Position numbers and translations under genes: made by a program. Under the pieces are notes generated by a model. It was not told the origin of the DNA. It ran no database searches and saw nothing but the letters and a program-made list of their open reading frames with translations. 64,000 bases of DNA from Leptospira adleri (GTDB lineage Bacteria > Spirochaetota > Leptospiria > Leptospirales > Leptospiraceae). Positions 52,620 through 61,510 of the stretch are shown one piece after another; position 1 is the first letter of the stretch; the number at the start of each line of letters is the position of its first letter. The stretch lies in the NCBI RefSeq assembly GCF_002811985.1, contig NZ_NPDU01000014.1, positions 1 through 64,000 of the forward strand, read 5' to 3'.

Positions 52620-54626
52620 ATGCGGAGAAATGTTTTTTTAATCGATCGGTTCGCTTGGTTTTTTCCTCTTCTATCCCTTTTTTTTGTGGGCTGTCTGCAG
52701 AATCGGAACCCGGATCCGGTGTTTATGCTTTTGGGAAGTCCGACTTCAATTACGAACGGGGATCTTAATTCTACCGTGGGAACTCCCCCAACTTTGACTT
52801 ATTCGACGAGTTCGTTCGTATTCGTGAAGAATATTACGATTTCTGCGATTCAACCCGCCGTAACGGGAGTGTCGACCTCGTTTTCGGTTGCGCCGGCCTT
52901 GCCTTCCGGTCTGTCTTTGGACTCTGCGACGGGTGCAATCACCGGAATTCCGACTTTCAAACAAACCGCGTCTTCTTATACGATCACCGCTTCCAATTCT
53001 TCCGGCTCTTCCTCCTCTTCGATTCAGATTGCAGTCGATGCAATCAATGCGGAATGGGAAAGTCTTCTAAAGGCACCGAACCCGGATATTAGCGACACCT
53101 CTGGAGGATTTGATCTCGATCTTTCCGGAGATACTTTGGTTGTGGGAATTTGCGGAGAAGACAGCGCTCAAACAGCGATTCTTCAGAGTCCGTTTGCGGG
53201 TTTGACTTCTGCAGGCGACGACGATAGCGCGGTCGGCGCCGGAGCGGCGTATGTGTTCCGTCGTTCGGGGACAACTTGGGCTTTGGAAGCATATCTCAAA
53301 CCTCCCAACATGGAAGCGAATGATCAATTCGGATGCGCCGTCGCAATCTCAGGCGACACGATCGCGGTCGGAGCTCGCGCGGAAGATAGCGGGAACTCCG
53401 CGATTCTTCATTCTCCCTTTGCAGGCTTGACTCCTGCGGGCGACGACGACACTTCCGTGAGTGCAGGAGCGGTGTATGTGTATCGCAGGACGGGAATATC
53501 CTGGGCATTAGAGGCCTATTTAAAAGCTCCGAATGCGGACGCTGGAGATCAGTTCGGCTCCACTGTTTCGATTTCTGGCGATCGGATTGCCGTCGGTGCC
53601 ATTCAAGAACGGGGAGGTTCAGCTACGATCTTGCAAGCGCCGGCGCCGGGGTTTACAGGTGCGACCGACAATGATTCGGCGCCTTCATCGGGTGCGGTCT
53701 ATATCTTTGAGCGGACGGGAACTACCTGGGTTTGGGACGCATATATCAAAGCTCCGAATCCGGACGTGAGTGATTTGTTTGCGGGAAAGATTCAAGTGAG
53801 AGGCGACACTTTGATCGCGGGTGCAATTAGCGAAGACAGCGCTCAGACTACAATCTCCAGTTCTCTTGGCCCGACTCTGACCTCCGCAGGCGACGACGAT
53901 TCTATGGCCGCCGCAGGCGCAGTCTATGTATTTCGCAAAACCGGTCCGAGCTGGGCTTTCGAATCTTATCTCAAAGCTCCGAATGCGGATAACAGCGATC
54001 AGTTCGGATCGAGTCTCGATCTATCGGATGACGGAAACGTTGCTGTGGTCGGGGCTTACAGCGAAGACAGCGCTCAGACTACAATCTCCAATTCTCTTGG
54101 GCCGACTCTGACGACTGCGGGAGACGATGATACCGCGAATAGCGCGGGCGCTGTTTATGTTTTTCGTAGAACCGGAACAACCTGGGCGTTTGAAGCGTAC
54201 TTGAAATCCCCGAACCTAGAAGCGAACGACAACTTCGGGAGAAGTGTTTCCGTTTACGGTGATACGATCGTAGCCGGAGCGATTGGAGAAGACAGTTCTC
54301 AAACCGGAGTCGTTCATTCTCCTTCGATTCTTCCTGCGCCCGGAGCCGACGACGATTCCGCAAGCAATTCCGGGGCGGCGTATGTGTTTCGAAAATCGGC
54401 AAGCGGCTGGGCCTTTCAGTCCTATCTAAAGGCGCCTAACGCGGAGGTTTCGGACGCTTTCGGAATTTTGGTTTGTATGGACGAAGATTTGATCGCGGTT
54501 GGAGCTCAGAACGACGACGACGGACTCGGAACCATTTGGAATAAATCCACCGGACCGGCTCCCACGCCCGCGACCGACAACGACAGCGTATCGAATTCGG
54601 GTGCGGTCGATATTTTTTACCGGTGA
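52620..54626 (+). CDS. Seven-repeat FG-GAP (beta-propeller) lipoprotein with Ig-like domain
   Basis: 668 residues from ATG 52620, with AAAGGGAGG upstream. Lipoprotein signal WFFPLLSLFFVGCLQN. A He_PIG/Ig-like domain (about 45-145) has TFKQTASSYTITASN. Seven repeats of about 75 residues (151-668) then follow, each KxPNxDxxDxFG, SGDTxxVGA, EDS...DDDS, GAVYVFRRTG and WxxExYL. These match integrin-alpha FG-GAP repeats, which close into a seven-bladed propeller; the DxD and DDD clusters suit calcium. Likely surface-exposed. It lies 265 bases after the receptor gene. Confidence 0.88.
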   Translation: MRRNVFLIDRFAWFFPLLSLFFVGCLQNRNPDPVFMLLGSPTSITNGDLNSTVGTPPTLTYSTSSFVFVKNITISAIQPAVTGVSTSFSVAPALPSGLSLDSATGAITGIPTFKQTASSYTITASNSSGSSSSSIQIAVDAINAEWESLLKAPNPDISDTSGGFDLDLSGDTLVVGICGEDSAQTAILQSPFAGLTSAGDDDSAVGAGAAYVFRRSGTTWALEAYLKPPNMEANDQFGCAVAISGDTIAVGARAEDSGNSAILHSPFAGLTPAGDDDTSVSAGAVYVYRRTGISWALEAYLKAPNADAGDQFGSTVSISGDRIAVGAIQERGGSATILQAPAPGFTGATDNDSAPSSGAVYIFERTGTTWVWDAYIKAPNPDVSDLFAGKIQVRGDTLIAGAISEDSAQTTISSSLGPTLTSAGDDDSMAAAGAVYVFRKTGPSWAFESYLKAPNADNSDQFGSSLDLSDDGNVAVVGAYSEDSAQTTISNSLGPTLTTAGDDDTANSAGAVYVFRRTGTTWAFEAYLKSPNLEANDNFGRSVSVYGDTIVAGAIGEDSSQTGVVHSPSILPAPGADDDSASNSGAAYVFRKSASGWAFQSYLKAPNAEVSDAFGILVCMDEDLIAVGAQNDDDGLGTIWNKSTGPAPTPATDNDSVSNSGAVDIFYR

Positions 54627-54743
54627 TCCGTATCCGAACGCGAAATCGATTTTCTTTTTGATTGCAAAGAAGAATTCGTTGTGCGAATCTAATACCGAAG
54701 ATCATTCGGATTCCGTGTGAATCCGATTTTTTTCGGTAAACCT

Positions 54744-55556
54744 ATGAGACACGATCAAAACTTTAGATTCTTAGTTTCAATTCTTCTTTTTATTTTCAAC
54801 TGCAATTATCATTACTACGTCCAGAAGAGCGGCTCGGAAACGACTTCGATTCCGAACGTTTCCAAGGTAAGAATCGTTTATCTCGGCTTTCGTCCTTTCG
54901 CCGCCGAGATGACTACTTCCAACGCGCAGGAAAGAATTTATACGGCCAGTCTAATTTATCCGGATCGGACCGTTCCTAAATTCCAAAACGGATTTTACGC
55001 GTCCGATCTGCGTTCGTTCGGTTTTAGAAAGGACGTTCCCTCGGAAAAAGTAAAAAAGTTTGTCCAGGACTATCTCAACGAAGTGAAAGAAAGCGGAGTC
55101 TTGGAACTTACTTACGTTACGAGCATCGAAAAAAAAGGAGAGGAAAGAATTTATAAATTAAAGGACGTGGGCGCGGATTACTACGTAGTCGGAATTCACA
55201 ATCCTGCCTTTCAATCGACTAAAAATTTTGCGGGAAGTTTTGTTCAACTTTTTTCCTCAATATTTTCGGTGCTTACCTTCGGTCTTGTCCCGAGTTACGC
55301 TTCTTTGCGGGCGGAAACCGAAATCAAAATATATGATAAAAATCTAAATCAGTTGACTTCGATTCAATACGACAACGGTTATTCCGTCTTGGGCGCGGTT
55401 TGGGCTTCTTCCATTCCGGAAGAATGCGGAAGGATGGGGTGCGACGCTTTGAAACAGGTGACTTCTCCTCCAAAATTCGTTTATCAAGAATCGGGTCCGA
55501 AATTTGAAACGGATATCGTAAATTATATCCAGGCACAACCTTCGTTTCGTAAATGA
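54744..55556 (+). CDS. Hypothetical lipoprotein
   Basis: 270 residues from ATG 54744; a GTG at 54717 would add nine residues before the signal. Signal [13 protein letters not shown] ends at a Cys followed by [10 protein letters not shown]. The mature domain has [17 protein letters not shown], an internal hydrophobic helix ([20 protein letters not shown]) and [20 protein letters not shown] near the end. It resembles a family of Leptospira lipoproteins with a N/CYHYxVQ start and a central helix, but I cannot name it safely. It ends one base before the next start. Confidence 0.7.
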   Translation: MRHDQNFRFLVSILLFIFNCNYHYYVQKSGSETTSIPNVSKVRIVYLGFRPFAAEMTTSNAQERIYTASLIYPDRTVPKFQNGFYASDLRSFGFRKDVPSEKVKKFVQDYLNEVKESGVLELTYVTSIEKKGEERIYKLKDVGADYYVVGIHNPAFQSTKNFAGSFVQLFSSIFSVLTFGLVPSYASLRAETEIKIYDKNLNQLTSIQYDNGYSVLGAVWASSIPEECGRMGCDALKQVTSPPKFVYQESGPKFETDIVNYIQAQPSFRK

Positions 55557-55557
55557 T

Positions 55558-56649
55558 ATGCTTTATCTTGAATGGTTAGGAAATTCATTCTCGATTTTCG
55601 GAGGTTTTCTCGCGTTCCTGCTCGCGATTCCGGAACTTCTGCTTTCGAAGAGGACTAAGTTTCAAACTTTCTTTTCCCTCGCGCTGATTCTGATCGGGGT
55701 TTTACAACTTTTGAATGCGATTGCGCTCCAGGGAGTTTTTCAAAATCCTTCGCTTTATCTCGTTTTGAGTCTTCCAATTTTGTTTTCGATCGGACCGATC
55801 GTTTATCTTTCCATTCAGGCGATGGTCGACGAGGAGTTTCGACTTCGACTTTCTTCCCGGATTTCCTTTCTGCCGGCGGTCGCGGCGACGATTTCGATTC
55901 TCCTTTTTTCCTCGAACGCGAATGCTTTTCCGTGGAGCGTTTCCTTTAGCAAGCAGAGCGGCATGGAACGATTCTTCACTTCGCTTTATTGTTTCGCCGC
56001 GTTGTATTCCTTTTTTTTCGGAATTTTGATTATAAGAATTTTATCCTCCGTTCAAGAGGCAAAACTCAAGTTTTTGATCTGGATCTGTTTTGCGGATTTT
56101 TTATCGGTTTCCATTTTTGGAATATTAGGAATCTGTTATGAATTCTTATTTTTGAAGGTTTCCGGTTGGATCATCACTCTTGCCCTGTGTTTGATCTATT
56201 ACGTAAGAAAAAAATATTCCGATTTGGAAGAGACGATCCACGTCGAACTCGTAAAGGCTAAATATTCCCGTTCCCGGCTTGGAGGAATCGAGGTGGATTC
56301 CGTTCTCAGCGAACTCGAAAGGATGATGAAAATCGAAAAGGCGTTTCAAGACGAAGAGATTTCGCTTTCTTCCGTCGCCGAGAAAGTTTCTCTTTCGACC
56401 CATCAGTTATCGGAGTTGATCAATCGGAAACTCAACAAAAGTTTTTTCGTTTGGTTGAATCAATACAGAATCGAAGAGGCAAAAAGGCTCCTTTTAGAGA
56501 GCGATAAGAACGTTTTGGAAATCGCGATGGAAGTGGGTTTTAACAATCGTTCCTCTTTTAACGAAGCGTTTTTGAAGTTCGCTCAAAAAACTCCCTTGGA
56601 CTATCGCAGGTCTTCCCGCAAGGAAACCTCGTTTTCTTACCCTTCTTAA
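55558..56649 (+). CDS. Membrane-bound AraC-family transcriptional regulator
   Basis: 363 residues. About seven membrane helices (1-205) are followed by a cytoplasmic AraC/XylS DNA-binding domain: ISLSSVAEKVSLSTHQLSEL (first HTH), then NKSFFVWLNQYRIEEAKRLL, VLEIAMEVGFNNRSSFNEAF (second HTH) and LKFAQKTPLDYRR. The arrangement suggests sensing at the membrane and direct control of nearby genes. The ATG lies one base after the preceding lipoprotein stop, so they are co-transcribed. Target unknown. Confidence 0.88.
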   Translation: MLYLEWLGNSFSIFGGFLAFLLAIPELLLSKRTKFQTFFSLALILIGVLQLLNAIALQGVFQNPSLYLVLSLPILFSIGPIVYLSIQAMVDEEFRLRLSSRISFLPAVAATISILLFSSNANAFPWSVSFSKQSGMERFFTSLYCFAALYSFFFGILIIRILSSVQEAKLKFLIWICFADFLSVSIFGILGICYEFLFLKVSGWIITLALCLIYYVRKKYSDLEETIHVELVKAKYSRSRLGGIEVDSVLSELERMMKIEKAFQDEEISLSSVAEKVSLSTHQLSELINRKLNKSFFVWLNQYRIEEAKRLLLESDKNVLEIAMEVGFNNRSSFNEAFLKFAQKTPLDYRRSSRKETSFSYPS

Positions 56650-56782
56650 GATATTCAGCGTGATCGTAGGTTTGTATAAACCCTTTCAAAAAAAAATGTA
56701 AGCCTTTATAACACCGGTCGATAAGTTTCCGACGGTTCGTTATACTTTCCAATGTTGTTGAAGCTCAACAAGGTAGGTACGA

Positions 56783-57211
56783 ATGCAAACGGAAAGTTTT
56801 ACGATGGATCGGTCCGGAGAACGCGATCGAATATTGTCTCTTGTTTCGAAAATTTTTCTTCTTATGAATCTCGCAGTCTATGACGCTTTTGCCGTAGGCT
56901 TTTTTCTGGTTCCGGTGAAACTCGCTTCTTGGATCGGAATTGAAATTCAAACCAGCGCGGCTCTCGCGGATTTCCGAGCTATGTACGGCGGACTCTGTCT
57001 GGGAGTGGGAGCCGTTCTCGCGCTCGGATTGTTTAAGAAAGAATGGTTTTCCGCCGGAATCCTACTTTCGGTTACGACCGCGGGAGGACTTTTTTTGGGA
57101 AGAATTTACACGATTCTCCTGGATGGACCGGGTAACGAATACATCTACATCAGCATGGCGACAGAAGTCGGAGCGGTTGCGATTGGAAGTTGGATTTTGA
57201 AACGTTCTTGA
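56783..57211 (+). CDS. DUF4345-like membrane protein
   Basis: 142 residues, four membrane helices: KIFLLMNLAVYDAFAVGFFL, DFRAMYGGLCLGVGAVLALG, FSAGILLSVTTAGGLFLGRI and MATEVGAVAIGSWIL. The AMYGGLCLGVG motif in helix two is a hallmark of DUF4345. Role unknown. The preceding AraC regulator, 133 bases upstream, could control it. It converges on the lipoprotein gene to the right. Confidence 0.75.
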   Translation: MQTESFTMDRSGERDRILSLVSKIFLLMNLAVYDAFAVGFFLVPVKLASWIGIEIQTSAALADFRAMYGGLCLGVGAVLALGLFKKEWFSAGILLSVTTAGGLFLGRIYTILLDGPGNEYIYISMATEVGAVAIGSWILKRS

Positions 57212-57217
57212 TAAAAA

Positions 57218-57243
57218 CTTCCCTCGACGCGAGTCGAGGGAAG
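57218..57243 (-). terminator. Terminator of the 57255-57818 lipoprotein gene
   Basis: CTTCCCTCGAC (57218-57228) and GTCGAGGGAAG (57233-57243) form an 11-bp stem with a GCGA loop. On the minus strand it is followed by TTTTTAT, so it ends the minus-strand gene; it also separates the convergent plus-strand gene. Confidence 0.85.
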
Positions 57244-57254
57244 AAAATACACGA

Positions 57255-57818
57255 TTACTGTTTCGTGCAACGTACTCGGAAAGATACGGTCGTATCGGGC
57301 GCGTTACCGCCTAACTCGTCCGTAACGGGACAGTCGATCGCTTGAAGGTCATAGACCGTGGCCGTATTTTCCTTTACGGTCGCCGAACAATTACCCGCAA
57401 CTTTGTTTTTACCCGCCATATAGACCACTCCGGCGGCTTTGTCGATGTCCATTTGGGAACCTCCGGCGCCAATCGTCACGGTAGTTTTCGTGGGATCGAT
57501 ACTATGTAAGTTCAAGACCGGTAATACGTTCGGGAGTTGGCCTATGACGATTCCGACGTTTCCGATTCCCAATTTACAATCTTGAAGATCCGTCAGCGTG
57601 TACTGCACGGTTCCTAATTTCATGCTCGCCGTATTCAGCGGGGGCTGCGGAAGATCGGTCGCTTGCTGGGTAGCAGACGTCAGAGGCGTCAGTGCGACTA
57701 ACGCGAGCAACGGCGCCAGGTCCTCCTTTTTGTCCTTTTCACAATTTAAGAAAATCATTAACGACACGATCATCAGGATCAAGGTCGCGACTTTAATTTT
57801 TATTTGCATCGTCTTCAA
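57255..57818 (-). CDS. Hypothetical lipoprotein
   Basis: 187 residues from TTG 57818, chosen because AAGGAG sits 7 bases upstream; ATG 57809 would place it 16 bases away. Signal KVATLILMIVSLMIFLNC. The mature part is rich in Thr, Ala and Gly with three or four beta segments (ASMKLGTVQYTLTDLQDCKL, LNLHSIDPTKTTVTIG, GVVYMAGKNKVAGNC) and several Cys, ending VSFRVRCTKQ. No family is recognised; a small surface or periplasmic beta protein. Confidence 0.7.
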   Translation of the reverse strand: MKTMQIKIKVATLILMIVSLMIFLNCEKDKKEDLAPLLALVALTPLTSATQQATDLPQPPLNTASMKLGTVQYTLTDLQDCKLGIGNVGIVIGQLPNVLPVLNLHSIDPTKTTVTIGAGGSQMDIDKAAGVVYMAGKNKVAGNCSATVKENTATVYDLQAIDCPVTDELGGNAPDTTVSFRVRCTKQ

Positions 57819-58471
57819 TGGGAAACTCCTTATTCTGTTTGCTTGAAGAGAACGAAATCATTCGAAATATTTTTTGATTTTCGAAGGGAATTCGTTCCGT
57901 ATTTGAATTCGTTTAATTTTTCAGTTTTCATTTTTCAATTTACTCAGAAGAAAATTCGGATCTCGAAAATTCAGAACGTTACTCTCTAAACTATGAAGGT
58001 GGCTGAACTCTTTCTATACTCGAGTTCCGTTTTGATCCATTTTCACAGAAAAGGCGAGTAACGTTCTTTTTTATTTTTCCTATTTGCACTCCGGTCTTAC
58101 AACTTGAGTTAACCGACCGGAGATTTTATTTTTTCAGGCTAAATCGATTTATTGACGTTAGGTTTGTCGTTCATTCCTCGATTCGCGTTATTGGTTCCGT
58201 TTTCGGAGTTCGTTTTTTTAAGAATCGCGGATGAAAATCCGATTCGATTGGAAAAAAATATTTCTACAATGTTCGTTTTTGTTTCGTGAAGGTGCGAAAA
58301 TTATAAAATGTAATTTGAAAAATGAGAAGAATGGACGCGGTGACTGTTAACGTGAAATTTTAAAGTTCCTCTGAAATGCTGCGATTTGAAGTCTAACGCC
58401 GACGACGGCCGTAGGCCGTCGTCCTATTTCATTCTTCTATACGAAATCCTACATCGGGATTAAAATTAAAA
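57819..58471. other. 653-base intergenic region
   Basis: No gene seen on either strand. Contains the hairpin GACGACGGCC-GTA-GGCCGTCGTC at 58401-58423 close to the end of the neighbouring minus-strand gene. It lacks a T-run, so it is not a standard terminator. The first half is AT-rich and may hold the promoter of the 57255-57818 gene. Confidence 0.6.
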
Positions 58472-59452
58472 TCAGTGCTGGTTTGTGATCAATTGTATGT
58501 TTTCCGGATAAAGGGCCTGACCGAATTCGATTCCGCTTGTATTTTTATAATATTGATAAACGGAACCGGTGTATAAGGCGTTCTGTTCTATCAATTCGTG
58601 TGGAATCGCAAAGCTGCCAGTTCCTATCATTCTCGCGAAAAGAAATTTTCCATGCGGAATGGCGGCGATGTTCGCCGTTCCGTTTTCGATTTTACACGCT
58701 TCATAGAGCCACAAAGTGATTCCGTTCGCGTCCGAAGATTGTAATCCGAAATAGACGTTGAAGTTGTTTGCGATTTGCGAAAAGACAGCTTGCGGTTTTA
58801 CAAGTGAAGACACGACTCCGATTCCAAATTTTGAATCGTAGTCGCACTGATTCGCGCCGCCCACCGATTGACAATCGACCACGATCTTGTTCGGAGCGGT
58901 CCCTCTTACTCCGTCGAGGTCGTACTGGAAGGTCCAAGTAGCGTCTTGGATCGCGGCGCCGCTTGAAGTTTTGGTAACGTTCTGAACGGTAACCTTATAG
59001 CTGGAATAAAGTTCTCCCGTTTGAGTCGAAACAAAACGAATCGTTTTCGAATTAGGATAAGAGATCGTCCCCGGAATCGTAACCTGCGAAGAATTTTGAA
59101 GTAGAATCGATCCTGTTGAAATCGATTCCTTATATTCGATATTGATTTCTATGGGATCCAAAACCGCGATCCTTTCCAGTTGAAGGGTTCCATTGGACTG
59201 ACAGTCGTTGGATTGAAAGTGAATGCCTTCTTCGTTGTAAGCGGATCTGAATTTTCCGCGGTGACTTGGGGAATACGATTGAACCTCCTGTGGAATCATC
59301 GAACCGTTCATACTTTGATTGAAAAGAATGTTCGTTTGCCCCAAGGCAAGGAGGGAGGCGACATCCTCTTTTTTAGGTTCTTCACTGCTGCAATAAAATC
59401 CGAATAAACAAAAGAAAAGAATCCATCGTTTTGAATTTTGCGTCCGTTCCAT
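58472..59452 (-). CDS. Lipoprotein with SbsA-like Ig domain
   Basis: 326 residues. Signal WILFFCLFGFYCSSEEPKKE gives a lipobox Cys. A Big_5/SbsA-like Ig domain spans about 95-175: IEINIEYKESISTGSILLQN, GTISYPNSKTIRFVSTQTGE, YSSYKVTVQNVTKTSSGAAI, ATWTFQYDL. The C-terminal domain has CQSVGGANQCDYDSKFGIGV and ALYTGSVYQYYKNTSGIEFG. Such Ig modules are common in Leptospira surface proteins. No named protein. Confidence 0.75.
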   Translation of the reverse strand: MERTQNSKRWILFFCLFGFYCSSEEPKKEDVASLLALGQTNILFNQSMNGSMIPQEVQSYSPSHRGKFRSAYNEEGIHFQSNDCQSNGTLQLERIAVLDPIEINIEYKESISTGSILLQNSSQVTIPGTISYPNSKTIRFVSTQTGELYSSYKVTVQNVTKTSSGAAIQDATWTFQYDLDGVRGTAPNKIVVDCQSVGGANQCDYDSKFGIGVVSSLVKPQAVFSQIANNFNVYFGLQSSDANGITLWLYEACKIENGTANIAAIPHGKFLFARMIGTGSFAIPHELIEQNALYTGSVYQYYKNTSGIEFGQALYPENIQLITNQH

Positions 59453-59861
59453 TGTGTTTGTGTCGTCCTTATACGAGAAACGTTATGCTCCGTTTCCGAA
59501 TCGCTGCTTGATTCTCTTTCGAAGCAGAATCCGATTCTTCCGGACGAATTCGTGCGAGCACTCAGAATTTATGAAAAGGAATTGTCGTTCGTTCCGCAGA
59601 TCGTTCCGTTGATTCCATTCTTTCTGAATCGAGGGACGTTTTAAATAACGCTTCCTTTTTAAAAATGAAGAACTGAAATCCTATGGTTTGTCCTGATTTT
59701 TAATCGGGAACGATCGGCTGCGCGATTTCTTTTTCGCTATCAAATTCTGCACTCGTTTCGGCAGTTTTTTGGTTCCTCTTCTTTTGCTTGTAAGGCTCCG
59801 GATTTCAGTTCTTTGATTGCGTTAGTTCCGTTTCCTGAGATTTTTGGAAGTAAGAATAGAG
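59453..59861. other. 409-base intergenic region
   Basis: Divergent promoter region between the lipoprotein and phospholipase-like genes. A 68-codon frame at 59438-59644 has no signal or family features. No hairpin of note. Confidence 0.5.
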
Positions 59862-61238
59862 ATGACAGAGAGAATTATGATTCAAGATAAAAAAAGCAAT
59901 TTCCTTGTTCAGGCGCGGCCTGGATTTCCTAAAGATTCCATTCTTCGATTTAAAAAGATTCGGAAAGTGACGATCGCATTTTTACTCATTCTACTTTTTC
60001 CCGGGACCTTGTTTTCCTGGGGAACCCACTATCTCGTCATGGATCGTACTTTAGAACATCCTAGTATGAGTTTTACTTCCCAAGATGTGGTTTCGGAATC
60101 GCTCGATTCCTTTGTAAAAAAGGAAAAAGATTCTTTAAAGATTTTATTCGACGAGTTTGCGGAATGGGAACGCGATCGAGGATCGAAACGATTTCAGAAA
60201 GTCGAGTTTCGCCCGGAACAAGCGAGCGTATCCGAATTTCTGAGAGCCGCGCGTCTCAACCCGGCGACTCGATTTTTAGAAGTGGAAAGAATTCTTCCGA
60301 GCCTTCCGATGAAACAAGGAAACGTTTCTTCTTCCTCCGTTTCTCCTTATCTTCCTGACACTGCCGAACTGCCCGCGAAATTTATTTCCAAAACCGGAGC
60401 AAAGATGCGGATTCGTTCCGTTCTTTCCACTTATATCGACGAACCCGATTGGGGAATGGATCATAGCCTTTGGGATTTCACGGAATACGGTTACGGAAAA
60501 CAACCCTACGGCAAGCCGCAAGGAGAAAGCAGCAAGGCTCCTTTTCACATGCAGTTTCAAAATGAGAATTGGCTCCTCTCTCTTTTTGCGCCGGAAATAG
60601 TCGAGGGCGGAATGATGCTGGATCGTATCGAATTGTTCTCTCGTCTTTCCAGGCTTGCGGGAAAAACGGGGCACGATTATTGGAAGTATCGATTCGCCGC
60701 TTGGGCTTGTCATTACATCCAAGACATCGGGCAGCCTTATCATTCGAAGGCGGTTCCGGACGCAGGCTTCTTCTACTATGTGCGTTACGTTTTTTCTCCG
60801 AAGGAAACCAAGAAGGAGATGAAGGCGAGAATGACTCAGTTGGTCGCTAACCGTCATTTTCTTTACGAAGACTTTGTTTCTTTTAGTCTGATCGATTCCT
60901 ATTCGAAGCCGACGGCTCTTACTAACGCTCTCTCCGGTTTTCTTTTGAAAGATTACGACGGTTTTTCTTTCGGAGAATCGACCCCTAATCTTATGAAGTT
61001 CGTAGGTAAGAACGCGTCCTCGCACGCTCCTGCAATCAACGCCACGATCATCTCCACCTTCGGTCCGGAATATACAATGAAACCTGAATATGATTTGGAA
61101 AAAGAATTGGGAACTAAAATGAGGGAAATTTTTCCGACCTTGGATCCCGCAAAGACAAAAGAACTTTTGGAGGAGACGGAAAAAGATTTCGCTCTCACAG
61201 GTTCCGCCACTAGGGATCTTTTGAATTCTTTAAAATAG
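59862..61238 (+). CDS. Secreted zinc-dependent phospholipase C / S1-P1-like protein
   Basis: 458 residues from ATG 59862 (TTG 59844 and ATG 59878 are alternatives). A long basic n-region precedes the hydrophobic core TIAFLLILLFPGTLF. Cleavage would leave Trp first in WGTHYLVMDRTLEHP. Zinc PLC and S1/P1 nucleases use the N-terminal Trp and a His, as here. Further motifs are DWGMDHSLWDF and CHYIQDIGQPYHSKAV, whose His-x3-Asp-x5-His spacing matches the metal site of Bacillus PLC. The protein is longer than typical PLC (about 245), with insertions. Probably cleaves a phospholipid or nucleic acid outside the cell; substrate uncertain. Confidence 0.75.
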   Translation: MTERIMIQDKKSNFLVQARPGFPKDSILRFKKIRKVTIAFLLILLFPGTLFSWGTHYLVMDRTLEHPSMSFTSQDVVSESLDSFVKKEKDSLKILFDEFAEWERDRGSKRFQKVEFRPEQASVSEFLRAARLNPATRFLEVERILPSLPMKQGNVSSSSVSPYLPDTAELPAKFISKTGAKMRIRSVLSTYIDEPDWGMDHSLWDFTEYGYGKQPYGKPQGESSKAPFHMQFQNENWLLSLFAPEIVEGGMMLDRIELFSRLSRLAGKTGHDYWKYRFAAWACHYIQDIGQPYHSKAVPDAGFFYYVRYVFSPKETKKEMKARMTQLVANRHFLYEDFVSFSLIDSYSKPTALTNALSGFLLKDYDGFSFGESTPNLMKFVGKNASSHAPAINATIISTFGPEYTMKPEYDLEKELGTKMREIFPTLDPAKTKELLEETEKDFALTGSATRDLLNSLK

Positions 61239-61510
61239 AATCCGGATTCTTACCTTGATTGGCGTTTCCTTCCGCTCGCAGGGAGAGCGCCGATCGTACG
61301 ACTTGGCGGATTCTTAGATTGTTTCCGGAGCGCGACTTCGGCCTTGTCGAAAAAAACCTTTCCGATTTCGGAATCGATCAGGTCAATCCGGTCAAAAATC
61401 ATAAGTCTGGTCGAATCCTATTTCCCCTTGTGTTAAGATCCTTCTCGAAAAAGCGAAATTCCTTCCTGGGATTTTTCTAAGAGTTCGAATCTTATTTGGA
61501 GAATTGGGAA

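Noticed and set aside
59438..59644. 68-codon frame between lipoprotein and phospholipase-like genes
   Set aside because: Overlaps the lipoprotein start, no family features.
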